Source: Rhodopseudomonas_A palustris_F (GTDB lineage Bacteria > Pseudomonadota > Alphaproteobacteria > Rhizobiales > Xanthobacteraceae). Taken from it: a stretch of DNA of 64,000 bases. Of the stretch, positions 24,685-31,881 are shown one piece after another. Each line of letters opens with the position of its first letter. Within the stretch, counting starts at the first letter, position 1. The notes under the pieces were generated by a model that was not told the DNA's origin, did no database searches, and saw only the letters and a program-made list of their open reading frames with translations. The position numbers and the translations under genes are program-made. Location of the stretch: contig NC_007925.1 of NCBI RefSeq assembly GCF_000013745.1, forward strand, positions 3,782,001 to 3,846,000, given 5' to 3'.

Positions 24685-24706
24685 ATAGTATCCGATCGGT
24701 GACTAT
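24685..24706. promoter_or_regulatory. Putative HxlR operator dyad
   Basis: ATAGT-AT-CCGATCGG-TG-ACTAT: a 22-bp sequence with perfect 5-bp outer arms and a perfect 8-bp palindromic core. It sits 14 bases upstream of the HxlR start and 73 bases before the divergent oxidoreductase start. Confidence 0.5.
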
Positions 24707-24779
24707 ATCCCCGAAATGACAGTACTTGCAATGCGAGCGGCCCGAGGACAGGCTACGGCCGCAGCATATGGAGCGTCGC

Positions 24780-25793
24780 ATGAAAGCCGTCGGCTACAGC
24801 AATCCCCTTCCCATCGACCACGCCGAAGCCTTGGTCGATTTCGAGACCGCGATCCCGACGCCGCTGGGGCGCGACCTGCGCGTCGCGGTGCGCGCGGTGT
24901 CGGTCAATCCGGTCGACACCAAGGTGCGCAAGCGCGCCGCGGCGCCGGCCGGCGAGCGCAAGATTCTCGGCTACGACGCCGCAGGCATCGTCGACGCGGT
25001 CGGCCCGGAAGTGACGCTGTTCAAGCCCGGCGACGAGGTGTGGTACGCCGGCTCGATCGTGCGGCCGGGCACCAATTCGGAATTCCATCTGGTCGACGAA
25101 CGCATCGTCGGCAACAAGCCCGCGACGCTGTCGTTCGCGCAGGCCGCGGCCCTGCCGCTGACCTCGATCACCGCCTGGGAGCTGCTGTTCGACCGGCTCG
25201 GCGTGGCGCCCGGCAAGAGCTTTGATCCGCGCACGCTGTTGATCGTGGGCGGCGCCGGCGGCGTCGGCTCGATCCTGATCCAGCTGGCGCGACGGTTGAC
25301 CGGCCTCACCGTGGTGGCGACCGCGTCGCGGCCGCAGAGCAGCCAATGGTGCCTGCAGCTCGGCGCGCATCATGTCGTCGATCATTCCAAGCCGCTGCCG
25401 GCGCAGATCGCCGCATTGAAGCTGCCGCCGGTGGCGCTGATCGCCAGCCTCACCGGCACCGAGCAGCATTTCCCGGCGCTGATCGAGATTTTGGCGCCGC
25501 AGGGCAAGATCGCGCTGATCGACGATCCCGCGACGTTGGATGCCATGCCGCTGAAGGCCAAATCGGCGTCGCTGCATTGGGAGGCGATGTTCGCCCGCTC
25601 GACCTACCAGACCGCCGACATGATCGCGCAGCATCAGCTACTTAACGACGTCTCCGACCTGATCGACAAGGGCGTCTTGCGCACCACGCTCGACCGCAGC
25701 TTCGGCGCCATCAACGCCGCCAACTTGATAAAGGCGCATGCGCAGATCGAGTCCGGTACTTCGGTCGGCAAGATCGTGCTGGAGGGGTGGTAG
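24780..25793 (+). CDS. NADPH:quinone oxidoreductase-type zinc-less dehydrogenase
   Basis: A 337-aa medium-chain reductase starting MKAVGYSNPLPIDHAEAL. It has AVSVNPVDTKVRKR and ILGYDAAGIVDAVG, the nucleotide motif LLIVGGAGGVGSILIQLA and the C-terminal GKIVLEGW typical of the YogA/ZADH branch. Zinc-ligand cysteines are missing, so it should reduce quinones or enals with NADPH. ATG 24780 is one of several in-frame starts and matches family ends best. Divergent from and probably controlled by the HxlR regulator. Confidence 0.9.
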   Translation: MKAVGYSNPLPIDHAEALVDFETAIPTPLGRDLRVAVRAVSVNPVDTKVRKRAAAPAGERKILGYDAAGIVDAVGPEVTLFKPGDEVWYAGSIVRPGTNSEFHLVDERIVGNKPATLSFAQAAALPLTSITAWELLFDRLGVAPGKSFDPRTLLIVGGAGGVGSILIQLARRLTGLTVVATASRPQSSQWCLQLGAHHVVDHSKPLPAQIAALKLPPVALIASLTGTEQHFPALIEILAPQGKIALIDDPATLDAMPLKAKSASLHWEAMFARSTYQTADMIAQHQLLNDVSDLIDKGVLRTTLDRSFGAINAANLIKAHAQIESGTSVGKIVLEGW

Positions 25794-25837
25794 GGGCGAA
25801 GAGACCTGCAGCGGCAAAGCCGCCGCGGCGACCTTGA

Positions 25838-26302
25838 CTAGCTCGGCGCGGCGGTCGCCTCGGCATAAGCCTTCGTCAGTCCTTCATATTGATCAAGTGC
25901 TGGGAATGCTGGAAAGCTATGGACAGCGGGCGTCGTCGCCCAAGGCAGTTTCTCGCTGGTGAAGGTCTCGATGAATGGCGTGAAGCCGTGGGCGTCCTCC
26001 AGCATCGTCGCGCGAACATTGACCAGAAAATCGATCCCCTCCGGCCGGGTGAACATCCAGCTCATGCAATGCGGGCAGAAATAGTGGCGGGCCGCTCCGT
26101 GCAACCCGCCAATGACAGGCTCACCTTGGGTGACCGCAAACGCCGCGCTGGGAAACGCAGCGCTGAGCGAAAAGGCGCTGGCTGACATCTTCTGACATCC
26201 GGTGCAGTGGCAGGCCATGGTCAGCAGCGGCGGAGCGCTGATCCTGATCCGCACCTGTCCGCATCTGCAGCTTCCCTCGACGGCAGAGGCTTTTGCATTC
26301 AT
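25838..26302 (-). CDS. GFA-family (glutathione-dependent formaldehyde-activating-like) zinc protein
   Basis: A 154-aa Mis4/GFA-fold protein binding zinc through cysteines: GSCRCGQVRI, ACHCTGCQKMSASAF and FCPHCMSWMF. The family includes S-(hydroxymethyl)glutathione synthase, but most members, including short ones such as this, have no proven substrate. It lies 23 bp downstream of the SDR gene on the same strand, so the two are probably cotranscribed. Confidence 0.88.
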   Translation of the reverse strand: MNAKASAVEGSCRCGQVRIRISAPPLLTMACHCTGCQKMSASAFSLSAAFPSAAFAVTQGEPVIGGLHGAARHYFCPHCMSWMFTRPEGIDFLVNVRATMLEDAHGFTPFIETFTSEKLPWATTPAVHSFPAFPALDQYEGLTKAYAEATAAPS

Positions 26303-26325
26303 GACCTTCCTCGATTCAATTGCCT

Positions 26326-27120
26326 TCACGCGATGGTCTGGATCAGCCCGCCCTCGACGCGCAGCGCGGCGCCGTTGGTGGCGGAGGCCTCTTTCGAGCT
26401 GACATACACCACCATGTTGGCGACCTCCTCGACGCTGGCGAAGCGCTGGATCAGCGAGCCTGGGCGGTGCTGTTTGACGAAGTTCGCCGCGGCCTCGGCT
26501 TCGGATTCGCCGTTCTGCCTGGCGAGATCGGCGACGAAGGTCTGCACGCCTTCCGACATCGTCGGCCCCGGCATCACCGCGTTGACGGTGACCGCGGTGC
26601 CGCGGGTCAGCTCGGCGAGCCCGCGCGAGACCGAGAGCTGGGCGGTCTTGGTCATGCCGTAGTGGATCATCTCCTTCGGAATCATGATCGCGGATTCCGA
26701 GGCGATGAAGACGATGCGGCCCCAGTTGCGGCTCAGCATCGCCGGCATATAGGCGCGCGACAGCCTTATCCCGCTCATCACGTTGACGTCGAAGAACCGC
26801 GCCCAGTCCTCGTCGGGAATGTCGAAGAAACCCTTCGGCTCGAAGATGCCGGCATTGTTGATCAGGATGTCGACGTCCGGATAGGCGGTGACCAGCGCGT
26901 CGCAGCCGTCCGCGGTGGAGACGTCGGCGGCGACGCCGATGATCTTGCCGCCGGCGGCGACCTTGCCGATCGCCGCGACCGCGGCGTCGACCTTGCCCTG
27001 GCTGCGGCCATTGACCACCACGCTGGCGCCCGCGGCGGCGAGGCCCTTGGCGATGGCGTGGCCGATGCCGGCGGTGGAGCCGGTCACCAGCGCGGTCTTG
27101 CCGGAAAGATCGATCTTCAT
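26326..27120 (-). CDS. SDR-family NAD(P)-dependent oxidoreductase
   Basis: A 264-aa classical short-chain dehydrogenase. Cofactor motif is TGSTAGIGHAIAKGL, then the NNAG motif (ILINNAGIFEP), catalytic Ser in FIASESAIMIP and Tyr-x-x-x-Lys in IHYGMTKTAQLS, ending VEGGLIQTIA. Substrate unknown. First gene of a likely two-gene unit with the GFA protein. Confidence 0.92.
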   Translation of the reverse strand: MKIDLSGKTALVTGSTAGIGHAIAKGLAAAGASVVVNGRSQGKVDAAVAAIGKVAAGGKIIGVAADVSTADGCDALVTAYPDVDILINNAGIFEPKGFFDIPDEDWARFFDVNVMSGIRLSRAYMPAMLSRNWGRIVFIASESAIMIPKEMIHYGMTKTAQLSVSRGLAELTRGTAVTVNAVMPGPTMSEGVQTFVADLARQNGESEAEAAANFVKQHRPGSLIQRFASVEEVANMVVYVSSKEASATNGAALRVEGGLIQTIA

Positions 27121-27212
27121 CTGCTATCTCCGTGGTTGATGCCGGAGATATCGGGTGCGCGGGCCGCGGCCGCAATCGGCAGGCGACCGTTTCCCGCACA
27201 AACGCCGACGCC

Positions 27213-27830
27213 CTAGCGGACCAGCGACAGCACCGTCGCTTTCCGCGGCGGCTTGCTCAGATCATAGAACAGAGTGCGATAGATCAAGTACAACGCATGG
27301 GGCGAAACATTCTTGTGTTTCAACAGCGTCGCGACGTCGAACTTCAGATCACTGCCGAGATTGATGTCCTGAAGCGCGTGACCGATATGATCGTTTTCGT
27401 CGATCTGCGATTTCATCTCGAAATACACGCACAGCCGCAAACCGACAAAGAATGCGCACACCTCGTTGACCGACAGCAGAAATTTGTCCTGCTCCTCCGA
27501 GGCGTGATCGACGAGATTACGCTGCCACCAACCGACGACCATCCGTCGGCGCAGCCAATAGGCAAGAAATCCGGCCTGTTTGAAATGATCCGGGATGGTA
27601 TCGCCGAGGATATCGATGCGTCCGGTGTCGCGCTTCCACAGCAGCCGCGCCTCTTCCAGCCTGGTCGGTGAGATCCGAAGTTCACACAGATGGCGCTTGG
27701 CGATATCGTCGTATTGGAAGGCTATGCAGGACGCGAACCACTGCTTCGCGTCAGCCGGCTCGGTAAAACCGTCGCCGCGAAATCGTTCAAAAACATCTGG
27801 CCGATAGAGTGTGATGAAATCATCCGGCAC
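27213..27830 (-). CDS. Hypothetical protein, 205 aa
   Basis: Not recognised. A soluble protein rich in aromatic and charged residues: FITLYRPDVFERFRGDGF at the start, LRRRMVVGWWQRNLVDHASEEQDKFLL in the middle and YLIYRTLFYDLSKPPRK at the end. No signal peptide or membrane helix. It starts at a GTG (27830) with no strong ribosome site, 31 bases after the stop of a 68-aa ORF on the same strand. Lower GC than neighbours suggests acquisition. The pair could be an accessory two-gene module, but nothing in the sequence defines its role. Confidence 0.6.
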   Translation of the reverse strand: MPDDFITLYRPDVFERFRGDGFTEPADAKQWFASCIAFQYDDIAKRHLCELRISPTRLEEARLLWKRDTGRIDILGDTIPDHFKQAGFLAYWLRRRMVVGWWQRNLVDHASEEQDKFLLSVNEVCAFFVGLRLCVYFEMKSQIDENDHIGHALQDINLGSDLKFDVATLLKHKNVSPHALYLIYRTLFYDLSKPPRKATVLSLVR

Positions 27831-27861
27831 AGGTCACACTTCAATTGAGCGATATGACGGA

Positions 27862-28068
27862 CTATGTCGTGGTGCCCACCGGCGGCGCAACCGTCCCTAT
27901 CCGGTTGATCAGTTCGCTCTCGGCTTCGGACAGCGCCCGACTCGGCCGGTAAAGATTATTGCCGCCATAGGAGGGAACGCGGAGCTTTTCCGCGAGCCCT
28001 TCAATCCGGGAGTCCCGATCATCGCTAAACAGATGATCGAGCTCGCCGTTGACCGTTATCTTCCGCAA
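27862..28068 (-). CDS. Small hypothetical protein, 68 aa, TTG start
   Basis: Translation from TTG at 28066-28068 is supported by AGGGGAG six bases upstream. The product begins MRKITVNGELDHLFSDDRD and contains YGGNNLYRPSRALSEAESELI. It lies between rplQ (56 bases upstream) and the 205-aa gene, with which it may form an operon. Function unknown. Confidence 0.45.
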   Translation of the reverse strand: MRKITVNGELDHLFSDDRDSRIEGLAEKLRVPSYGGNNLYRPSRALSEAESELINRIGTVAPPVGTTT

Positions 28069-28123
28069 AAGAAACTCCCCTAAAGGATTTCTCCGAAGAC
28101 AGCTTATCCGATTCTCGGCCCGC

Positions 28124-28531
28124 TTACGCGGCCTTCTCTTCGGCCTGGCCGGAGTCGAGGCCCTTGGCGTTTTCGTCGCGGTCGACGAATTCGATCACCG
28201 CCATCGGCGCGTTGTCGCCGTAGCGGAAGCCGGCCTTGATGATGCGGGTGTAGCCGCCCTGACGGTCGGCGTAGCGCTTGGCCAGCACGTCGAACAGCTT
28301 GCGGACCTGATCCTGATCCTTCATCTCGCTGATCGCCTGGCGGCGCAGCGCGAGGCCGCCCTTCTTGCCGAGGGTGACCAGCTTCTCCACGATCGGGCGG
28401 AGCTCCTTGGCCTTCGGCAGCGTGGTGACGATCTGCTCGTGCTTGATCAGCGACGCGCACATGTTGGCAAACATCGCCTTGCGATGTTCGGCGGTGCGGT
28501 TGAGCTTGCGATGAACCTTGCCGTGACGCAT
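28124..28531 (-). CDS. rplQ: 50S ribosomal protein L17 (bL17)
   Basis: A 135-aa protein that sits near the peptide exit tunnel. Family blocks: MRHGKVHRKLNRTAEHRKAM, LPKAKELRPIVEKLVTLGK and GGYTRIIKAGFRYGDNAPMAVIEFV, followed by a short acidic/Ala tail. Last gene of the alpha operon, 150 bp after rpoA. That gap contains a 7-mer hairpin. No clear intrinsic terminator is visible after it. Confidence 0.97.
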   Translation of the reverse strand: MRHGKVHRKLNRTAEHRKAMFANMCASLIKHEQIVTTLPKAKELRPIVEKLVTLGKKGGLALRRQAISEMKDQDQVRKLFDVLAKRYADRQGGYTRIIKAGFRYGDNAPMAVIEFVDRDENAKGLDSGQAEEKAA

Positions 28532-28613
28532 TTTCTAGTCCTCAAAATTTCAAACTGTCGCGACGGTCCGTCGGACTTTTTGCTCAGGTGGGCTGCCTGC
28601 GTTCGCCCAAGTC

Positions 28614-28682
28614 AGCGAATGGCGAATAGCGAATGGCGAGTAGTCAGAAGATCTATTCGCTATTCGCTACTCCCTATTCGCT
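28614..28682. repeat. GCGAATA 7-mer hairpin, copy A (after rpoA stop)
   Basis: Left arm 28614-28643 is built of AGCGAAT/GGCGAAT/AGCGAAT/GGCGAGT units. The right arm 28653-28682 is their reverse complement (CTATTCGCTATTCGCTACTC and so on), with a ~9-base loop. On the minus strand the repeat begins in the rpoA stop codon itself. Same family as copies at 30255, 42931 and 58281. Confidence 0.85.
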
Positions 28683-29713
28683 CAGTAATGATCCTCGAAG
28701 CGCTTGGCCAATTCGTCGATGTTTTCCGGCGGCCAGCCCGGCACTTCCATGCCGAGATGCAGACCCATCTGGGCCAGCACTTCCTTGATCTCGTTGAGCG
28801 ACTTGCGGCCGAAGTTCGGGGTGCGCAGCATTTCCGCTTCCGACTTCTGCACCAGGTCGCCGATATAGACGATGTTATCGTTCTTCAGGCAGTTCGCCGA
28901 ACGCACCGACAACTCCAACTCGTCGACCTTCTTGAGGAACGCCGGGTTGAACGCCAGATCCGGGATGATCTCCTGGGTGACTTCCTTGCGCGGCTCTTCG
29001 AAGTTGACGAACACGTTGAGCTGATCCTGCAGGATGCGGGCGGCATAGGCCACCGCGTCGTCCGGCGAGATCGCGCCGTTGGTCTCGATCGTCATGGTCA
29101 ATTTGTCGTAGTCGAGGATCTGGCCCTCGCGGGTGTTCTCGACCTTGTAGGAGACCTTGCGCACCGGGGAGAACAGGCTGTCGACCGGGATCAGGCCGAT
29201 CGGCGCGTCCTCGGGACGGTTGCGCTCGGCGGCGACGTAGCCCTTGCCGCCGGCCACGGTGAATTCCATGCGGATCTCGGCGCCCTCGTCCAGCGTGCAG
29301 ATCTGCAAGTCCGGATTGAGCACCACGACGTCGCCGACGGTCTGGATGTCGCCGGCGGTGACGGTGCCGGGACCCTGCTTCTTCACGACCATGCGCTTCG
29401 GGCCTTCGCCCTGCATCTTGATCGAGATGTCCTTAATGTTCAGCACGATGTCGGTAACGTCTTCGCGCACGCCGGCGATCGAGGAGAACTCATGCAGCAC
29501 GCCGTCGATATGAACCGACTGCACCGCGGCACCCTGCAGCGATGACAGCAGCACGCGCCGCAGCGCGTTGCCCAGCGTCTGGCCGAAGCCGCGCTCGAGC
29601 GGTTCGGCAACGAGGGTCGCAAAACGCGTCGGGTCGGAGCCCGGCGTGACCACGAGCTTGTTCGGCCGAATCAGTTCTTGCCAATTTTTCTGGATCGTCA
29701 CTGTTTCACCCAT
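28682..29713 (-). CDS. rpoA: RNA polymerase alpha subunit
   Basis: A 343-aa core RNA polymerase subunit. The N-terminal dimerisation domain (~1-235) begins MGETVTIQKNWQELIRPNKL and includes LERGFGQTLGNALRRVLLSS. The C-terminal domain (~260-325) has LSVRSANCLKNDNIVYIGDL and TPNFGRKSLNEIKEVL, which bind UP elements and activators. ATG 29713 is the standard family start; the upstream open frame is not coding. It follows rpsK by 95 bp. Confidence 0.98.
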   Translation of the reverse strand: MGETVTIQKNWQELIRPNKLVVTPGSDPTRFATLVAEPLERGFGQTLGNALRRVLLSSLQGAAVQSVHIDGVLHEFSSIAGVREDVTDIVLNIKDISIKMQGEGPKRMVVKKQGPGTVTAGDIQTVGDVVVLNPDLQICTLDEGAEIRMEFTVAGGKGYVAAERNRPEDAPIGLIPVDSLFSPVRKVSYKVENTREGQILDYDKLTMTIETNGAISPDDAVAYAARILQDQLNVFVNFEEPRKEVTQEIIPDLAFNPAFLKKVDELELSVRSANCLKNDNIVYIGDLVQKSEAEMLRTPNFGRKSLNEIKEVLAQMGLHLGMEVPGWPPENIDELAKRFEDHY

Positions 29714-29808
29714 GCCAATGAAAATCTCTGGCGTTGGAGATCGCGGAGCAGTCCGCGCGATAGCATCAAAACGAAACGCTGGCGGCCGGGCCGCCAGCGA
29801 TTGAAATA

Positions 29809-30198
29809 TCAGACCCGCCGACGCTTGCGCGGGCGGCAACCATTGTGCGGGATCGTGGTCACGTCGCGGATCGAGGTGACGGTGAAGCCCGCGGCCTGCA
29901 ACGCGCGCAGCGCCGATTCACGGCCCGAACCCGGACCCGCGACTTCGACTTCCAGCGTGCGCATACCGTGTTCCTGCGCCTTCTTGGAGACGTCTTCAGC
30001 GGCGACCTGCGCCGCATAGGGGGTCGACTTGCGCGAACCCTTGAAGCCCATCGTGCCGGCCGACGACCAGGCAATGGTGTTGCCCTGCGCGTCGGTGATG
30101 GTGATGGTGGTGTTGTTGAACGACGAATTGACGTGCGCGATGCCGGACGCGATGTTCTTGCGCTCACGGCGGCGAACGCGGGTGGCTTCCTTGCCCAT
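29809..30198 (-). CDS. rpsK: 30S ribosomal protein S11 (uS11)
   Basis: A 129-aa protein of the small-subunit platform. Diagnostic stretches are GIAHVNSSFNNTTITITDAQGN, SSAGTMGFKGSRKSTPYAAQ and the basic end IPHNGCRPRKRRRV. Lies between rpsM and rpoA in the alpha operon, with a 7-mer hairpin in the 130-bp gap before it. Confidence 0.97.
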   Translation of the reverse strand: MGKEATRVRRRERKNIASGIAHVNSSFNNTTITITDAQGNTIAWSSAGTMGFKGSRKSTPYAAQVAAEDVSKKAQEHGMRTLEVEVAGPGSGRESALRALQAAGFTVTSIRDVTTIPHNGCRPRKRRRV

Positions 30199-30254
30199 TC
30201 TCTACCTTTCTACAGATCTCAACGCCGCCGTAATGCCAGCGGCTACACCGAAAC

Positions 30255-30324
30255 AGCGAATGGCGAGTAGCGAACAGCGAATAGAGGCACTCCCCTATTC
30301 GCCATTCGCCAATCGCTATTCGCG
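30255..30324. repeat. GCGAATA 7-mer hairpin, copy B (after rpsM stop)
   Basis: Left arm 30255-30284 (AGCGAATGGCGAGTAGCGAA, then CAGCGAATAG) and right arm 30295-30324 (CTATTCGCCATTCGCCAATC, then GCTATTCGCG) are mutual reverse complements with a few mismatches around a 10-base loop. It starts four bases after the rpsM stop in transcription order. Confidence 0.85.
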
Positions 30325-30328
30325 CAAA

Positions 30329-30697
30329 TTACTTCTTCTTGCCGGCGATCGACTTCGCCGGACCCTTGCGGGTGCGCGCATTGGTATGGGTGCGCTGACC
30401 GCGCACCGGCAGACCGCGACGATGGCGCAGGCCGCGATAGCAGCCGAGATCCATCAACCGCTTGATGTTCATGCCGGTCTCGCGACGAAGATCGCCCTCG
30501 ACCATATAGTCGCGGTCGATCACTTCGCGGATCTGCAAGACTTCCTGGTCGCTCAGCTGATTGACGCGCTTGTCATCAGCGATCTTGACCTTCTCCAGGA
30601 TTTCGGCCGCGTTCTTCTGGCCGATGCCATGGATATACTGCAGCGCGATCAGGACGCGCTTGTTGGTCGGAATGTTCACGCCGGCTATACGGGCCAC
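30329..30697 (-). CDS. rpsM: 30S ribosomal protein S13 (uS13)
   Basis: A 122-aa head protein contacting P-site tRNA. It starts with GTG (30695-30697), supported by AGGAGAG nine bases upstream and by the family start ARIAGVNIPTNKRV. Other blocks are LQYIHGIGQKNAAEI and GLRHRRGLPVRGQRTHTNARTRKG. First gene of the alpha operon with its own promoter in the 176-bp gap after adk. Confidence 0.97.
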   Translation of the reverse strand: MARIAGVNIPTNKRVLIALQYIHGIGQKNAAEILEKVKIADDKRVNQLSDQEVLQIREVIDRDYMVEGDLRRETGMNIKRLMDLGCYRGLRHRRGLPVRGQRTHTNARTRKGPAKSIAGKKK

Positions 30698-30838
30698 AGA
30701 CTTCTCTCCTGTCGCCGGCCACTTGGACCGGCTGTTCTTCGCTAACTCGGGCGGTTGCTCGCCAACGGCGAACACGACGCCCTCCCCTTGCTCATCTTGG
30801 GGCCCGGCATCGTCCGAAAATCCGACGGAATGGGGCCT

Positions 30839-30867
30839 TATTAAAGGACTCGACTCGGTTTCGTCAA
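30839..30867 (-). promoter_or_regulatory. Sigma70-type promoter for rpsM-rpsK-rpoA-rplQ
   Basis: On the minus strand TTGACG (-35, 30862-30867) is followed by a 17-bp spacer and TTAATA (-10, 30839-30844; TTTAAT one base earlier also fits). It lies just past the adk stop and ~140 bp before rpsM, so it can drive the alpha operon independently of spc read-through. Confidence 0.6.
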
Positions 30868-30873
30868 CCGACT

Positions 30874-31881
30874 CTAGGCCTTCGCTCGCCGTTTCGTGAC
30901 CTTTTTGCCGGATTTACCGGCCGCCTTGCGGGACGCCGTCTTGGCGGTCTTGGCCGCCTTGGCGCCCGGGGTCTTGGTCTTGGAAACCGGCTTTTTCGCC
31001 TTCGCGGCGGGCTTGTTGGCCTTTGCGCTGGGCTTTTTGGTCTTGGCGGCAGGCTTCTTGGTCTTGGCAGCAGCCTTGGCCGCTGACTTCGTGGTCGTCT
31101 TCGTGGTCTTCTTGGCAGGCGCCTTGGACTTCGCGGACGGTTTTGCGACCGTCTTCGTCGCCGGCTTGGCCGGCTTGGCGGCCGAATCGGCGGCCTTGCG
31201 CGATGGCTTGCGCGCCGCCGTGCCGATCGCCTTCGAGGCTCGGCGCGCGGATTTCGCCGCGGCTGCCTTGGCGACCGTCTTCTTGGCGTCGGCGCTGCGA
31301 ATCGCTGCCAGCACCCGGTCGATCTCCTTGGTGACCTCTTCGATGGTCATCATGCCGTCGACGGTCAAAAGCTTGCGCTGCTCGGAATAGTAATGGATCA
31401 ACGGCTCGGTCTGGCTGCGATAGCTGGCGAGGCGCTTCGACAGCACCTCCGGCGTATCGTCGGCGCGCACCGCTTCGCCGCGCGCCTGCATTTCCGCGAC
31501 CCGGGTCTCGACCCGCGCCAGCAGCGCGCCCTCGTTGACGCGCAATTCGACCACCGCATCGAGCTTCAGCTGCTTGGCCTTGAGCAGCAGGTCGAGCGCC
31601 TCGGCCTGCGGCACGGTACGCGGAAAGCCGTCGAGAATGAAGCCGTTCGCCGCATCCGGCTGATCCAGCCGGTCGGAGATGATACCGACCACCACCTCGT
31701 CCGGCACCAGCGCGCCGCTCGCCATGATGTCCTTGGCCTTCAACCCGATCGGGGTCTGCGCCTTAACCGCGGCGCGCAGCATGTCGCCGGTGGAGAGCTG
31801 TACGATGCCGTAACGTTGAACCAGCCGAAGCGCCTGTGTTCCCTTGCCCGCACCCGGCGGTCCAAGAAGGATCAGTCTCAT
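30874..31881 (-). CDS. adk: Adenylate kinase with histone H1-like C-terminal tail
   Basis: A 335-aa protein. Residues 1-~195 are a short-form adenylate kinase interconverting ATP+AMP and 2 ADP: P-loop GPPGAGKGT (7-15), QLSTGDMLRAAV, FILDGFPRTVPQA and the Arg-containing ADDTPEVLSKRL, with the reduced LID usual in alphaproteobacteria. Residues ~198-335 are an added Lys/Ala/Pro-rich tail (units such as AAKTKKPAAKTKKPSAK) resembling histone H1 or bacterial Hc1-like proteins. That tail is not part of the kinase fold and would bind nucleic acid. The ATG overlaps the secY stop (ATGA). No frameshift or second start separates the tail. Confidence 0.95.
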   Translation of the reverse strand: MRLILLGPPGAGKGTQALRLVQRYGIVQLSTGDMLRAAVKAQTPIGLKAKDIMASGALVPDEVVVGIISDRLDQPDAANGFILDGFPRTVPQAEALDLLLKAKQLKLDAVVELRVNEGALLARVETRVAEMQARGEAVRADDTPEVLSKRLASYRSQTEPLIHYYSEQRKLLTVDGMMTIEEVTKEIDRVLAAIRSADAKKTVAKAAAAKSARRASKAIGTAARKPSRKAADSAAKPAKPATKTVAKPSAKSKAPAKKTTKTTTKSAAKAAAKTKKPAAKTKKPSAKANKPAAKAKKPVSKTKTPGAKAAKTAKTASRKAAGKSGKKVTKRRAKA

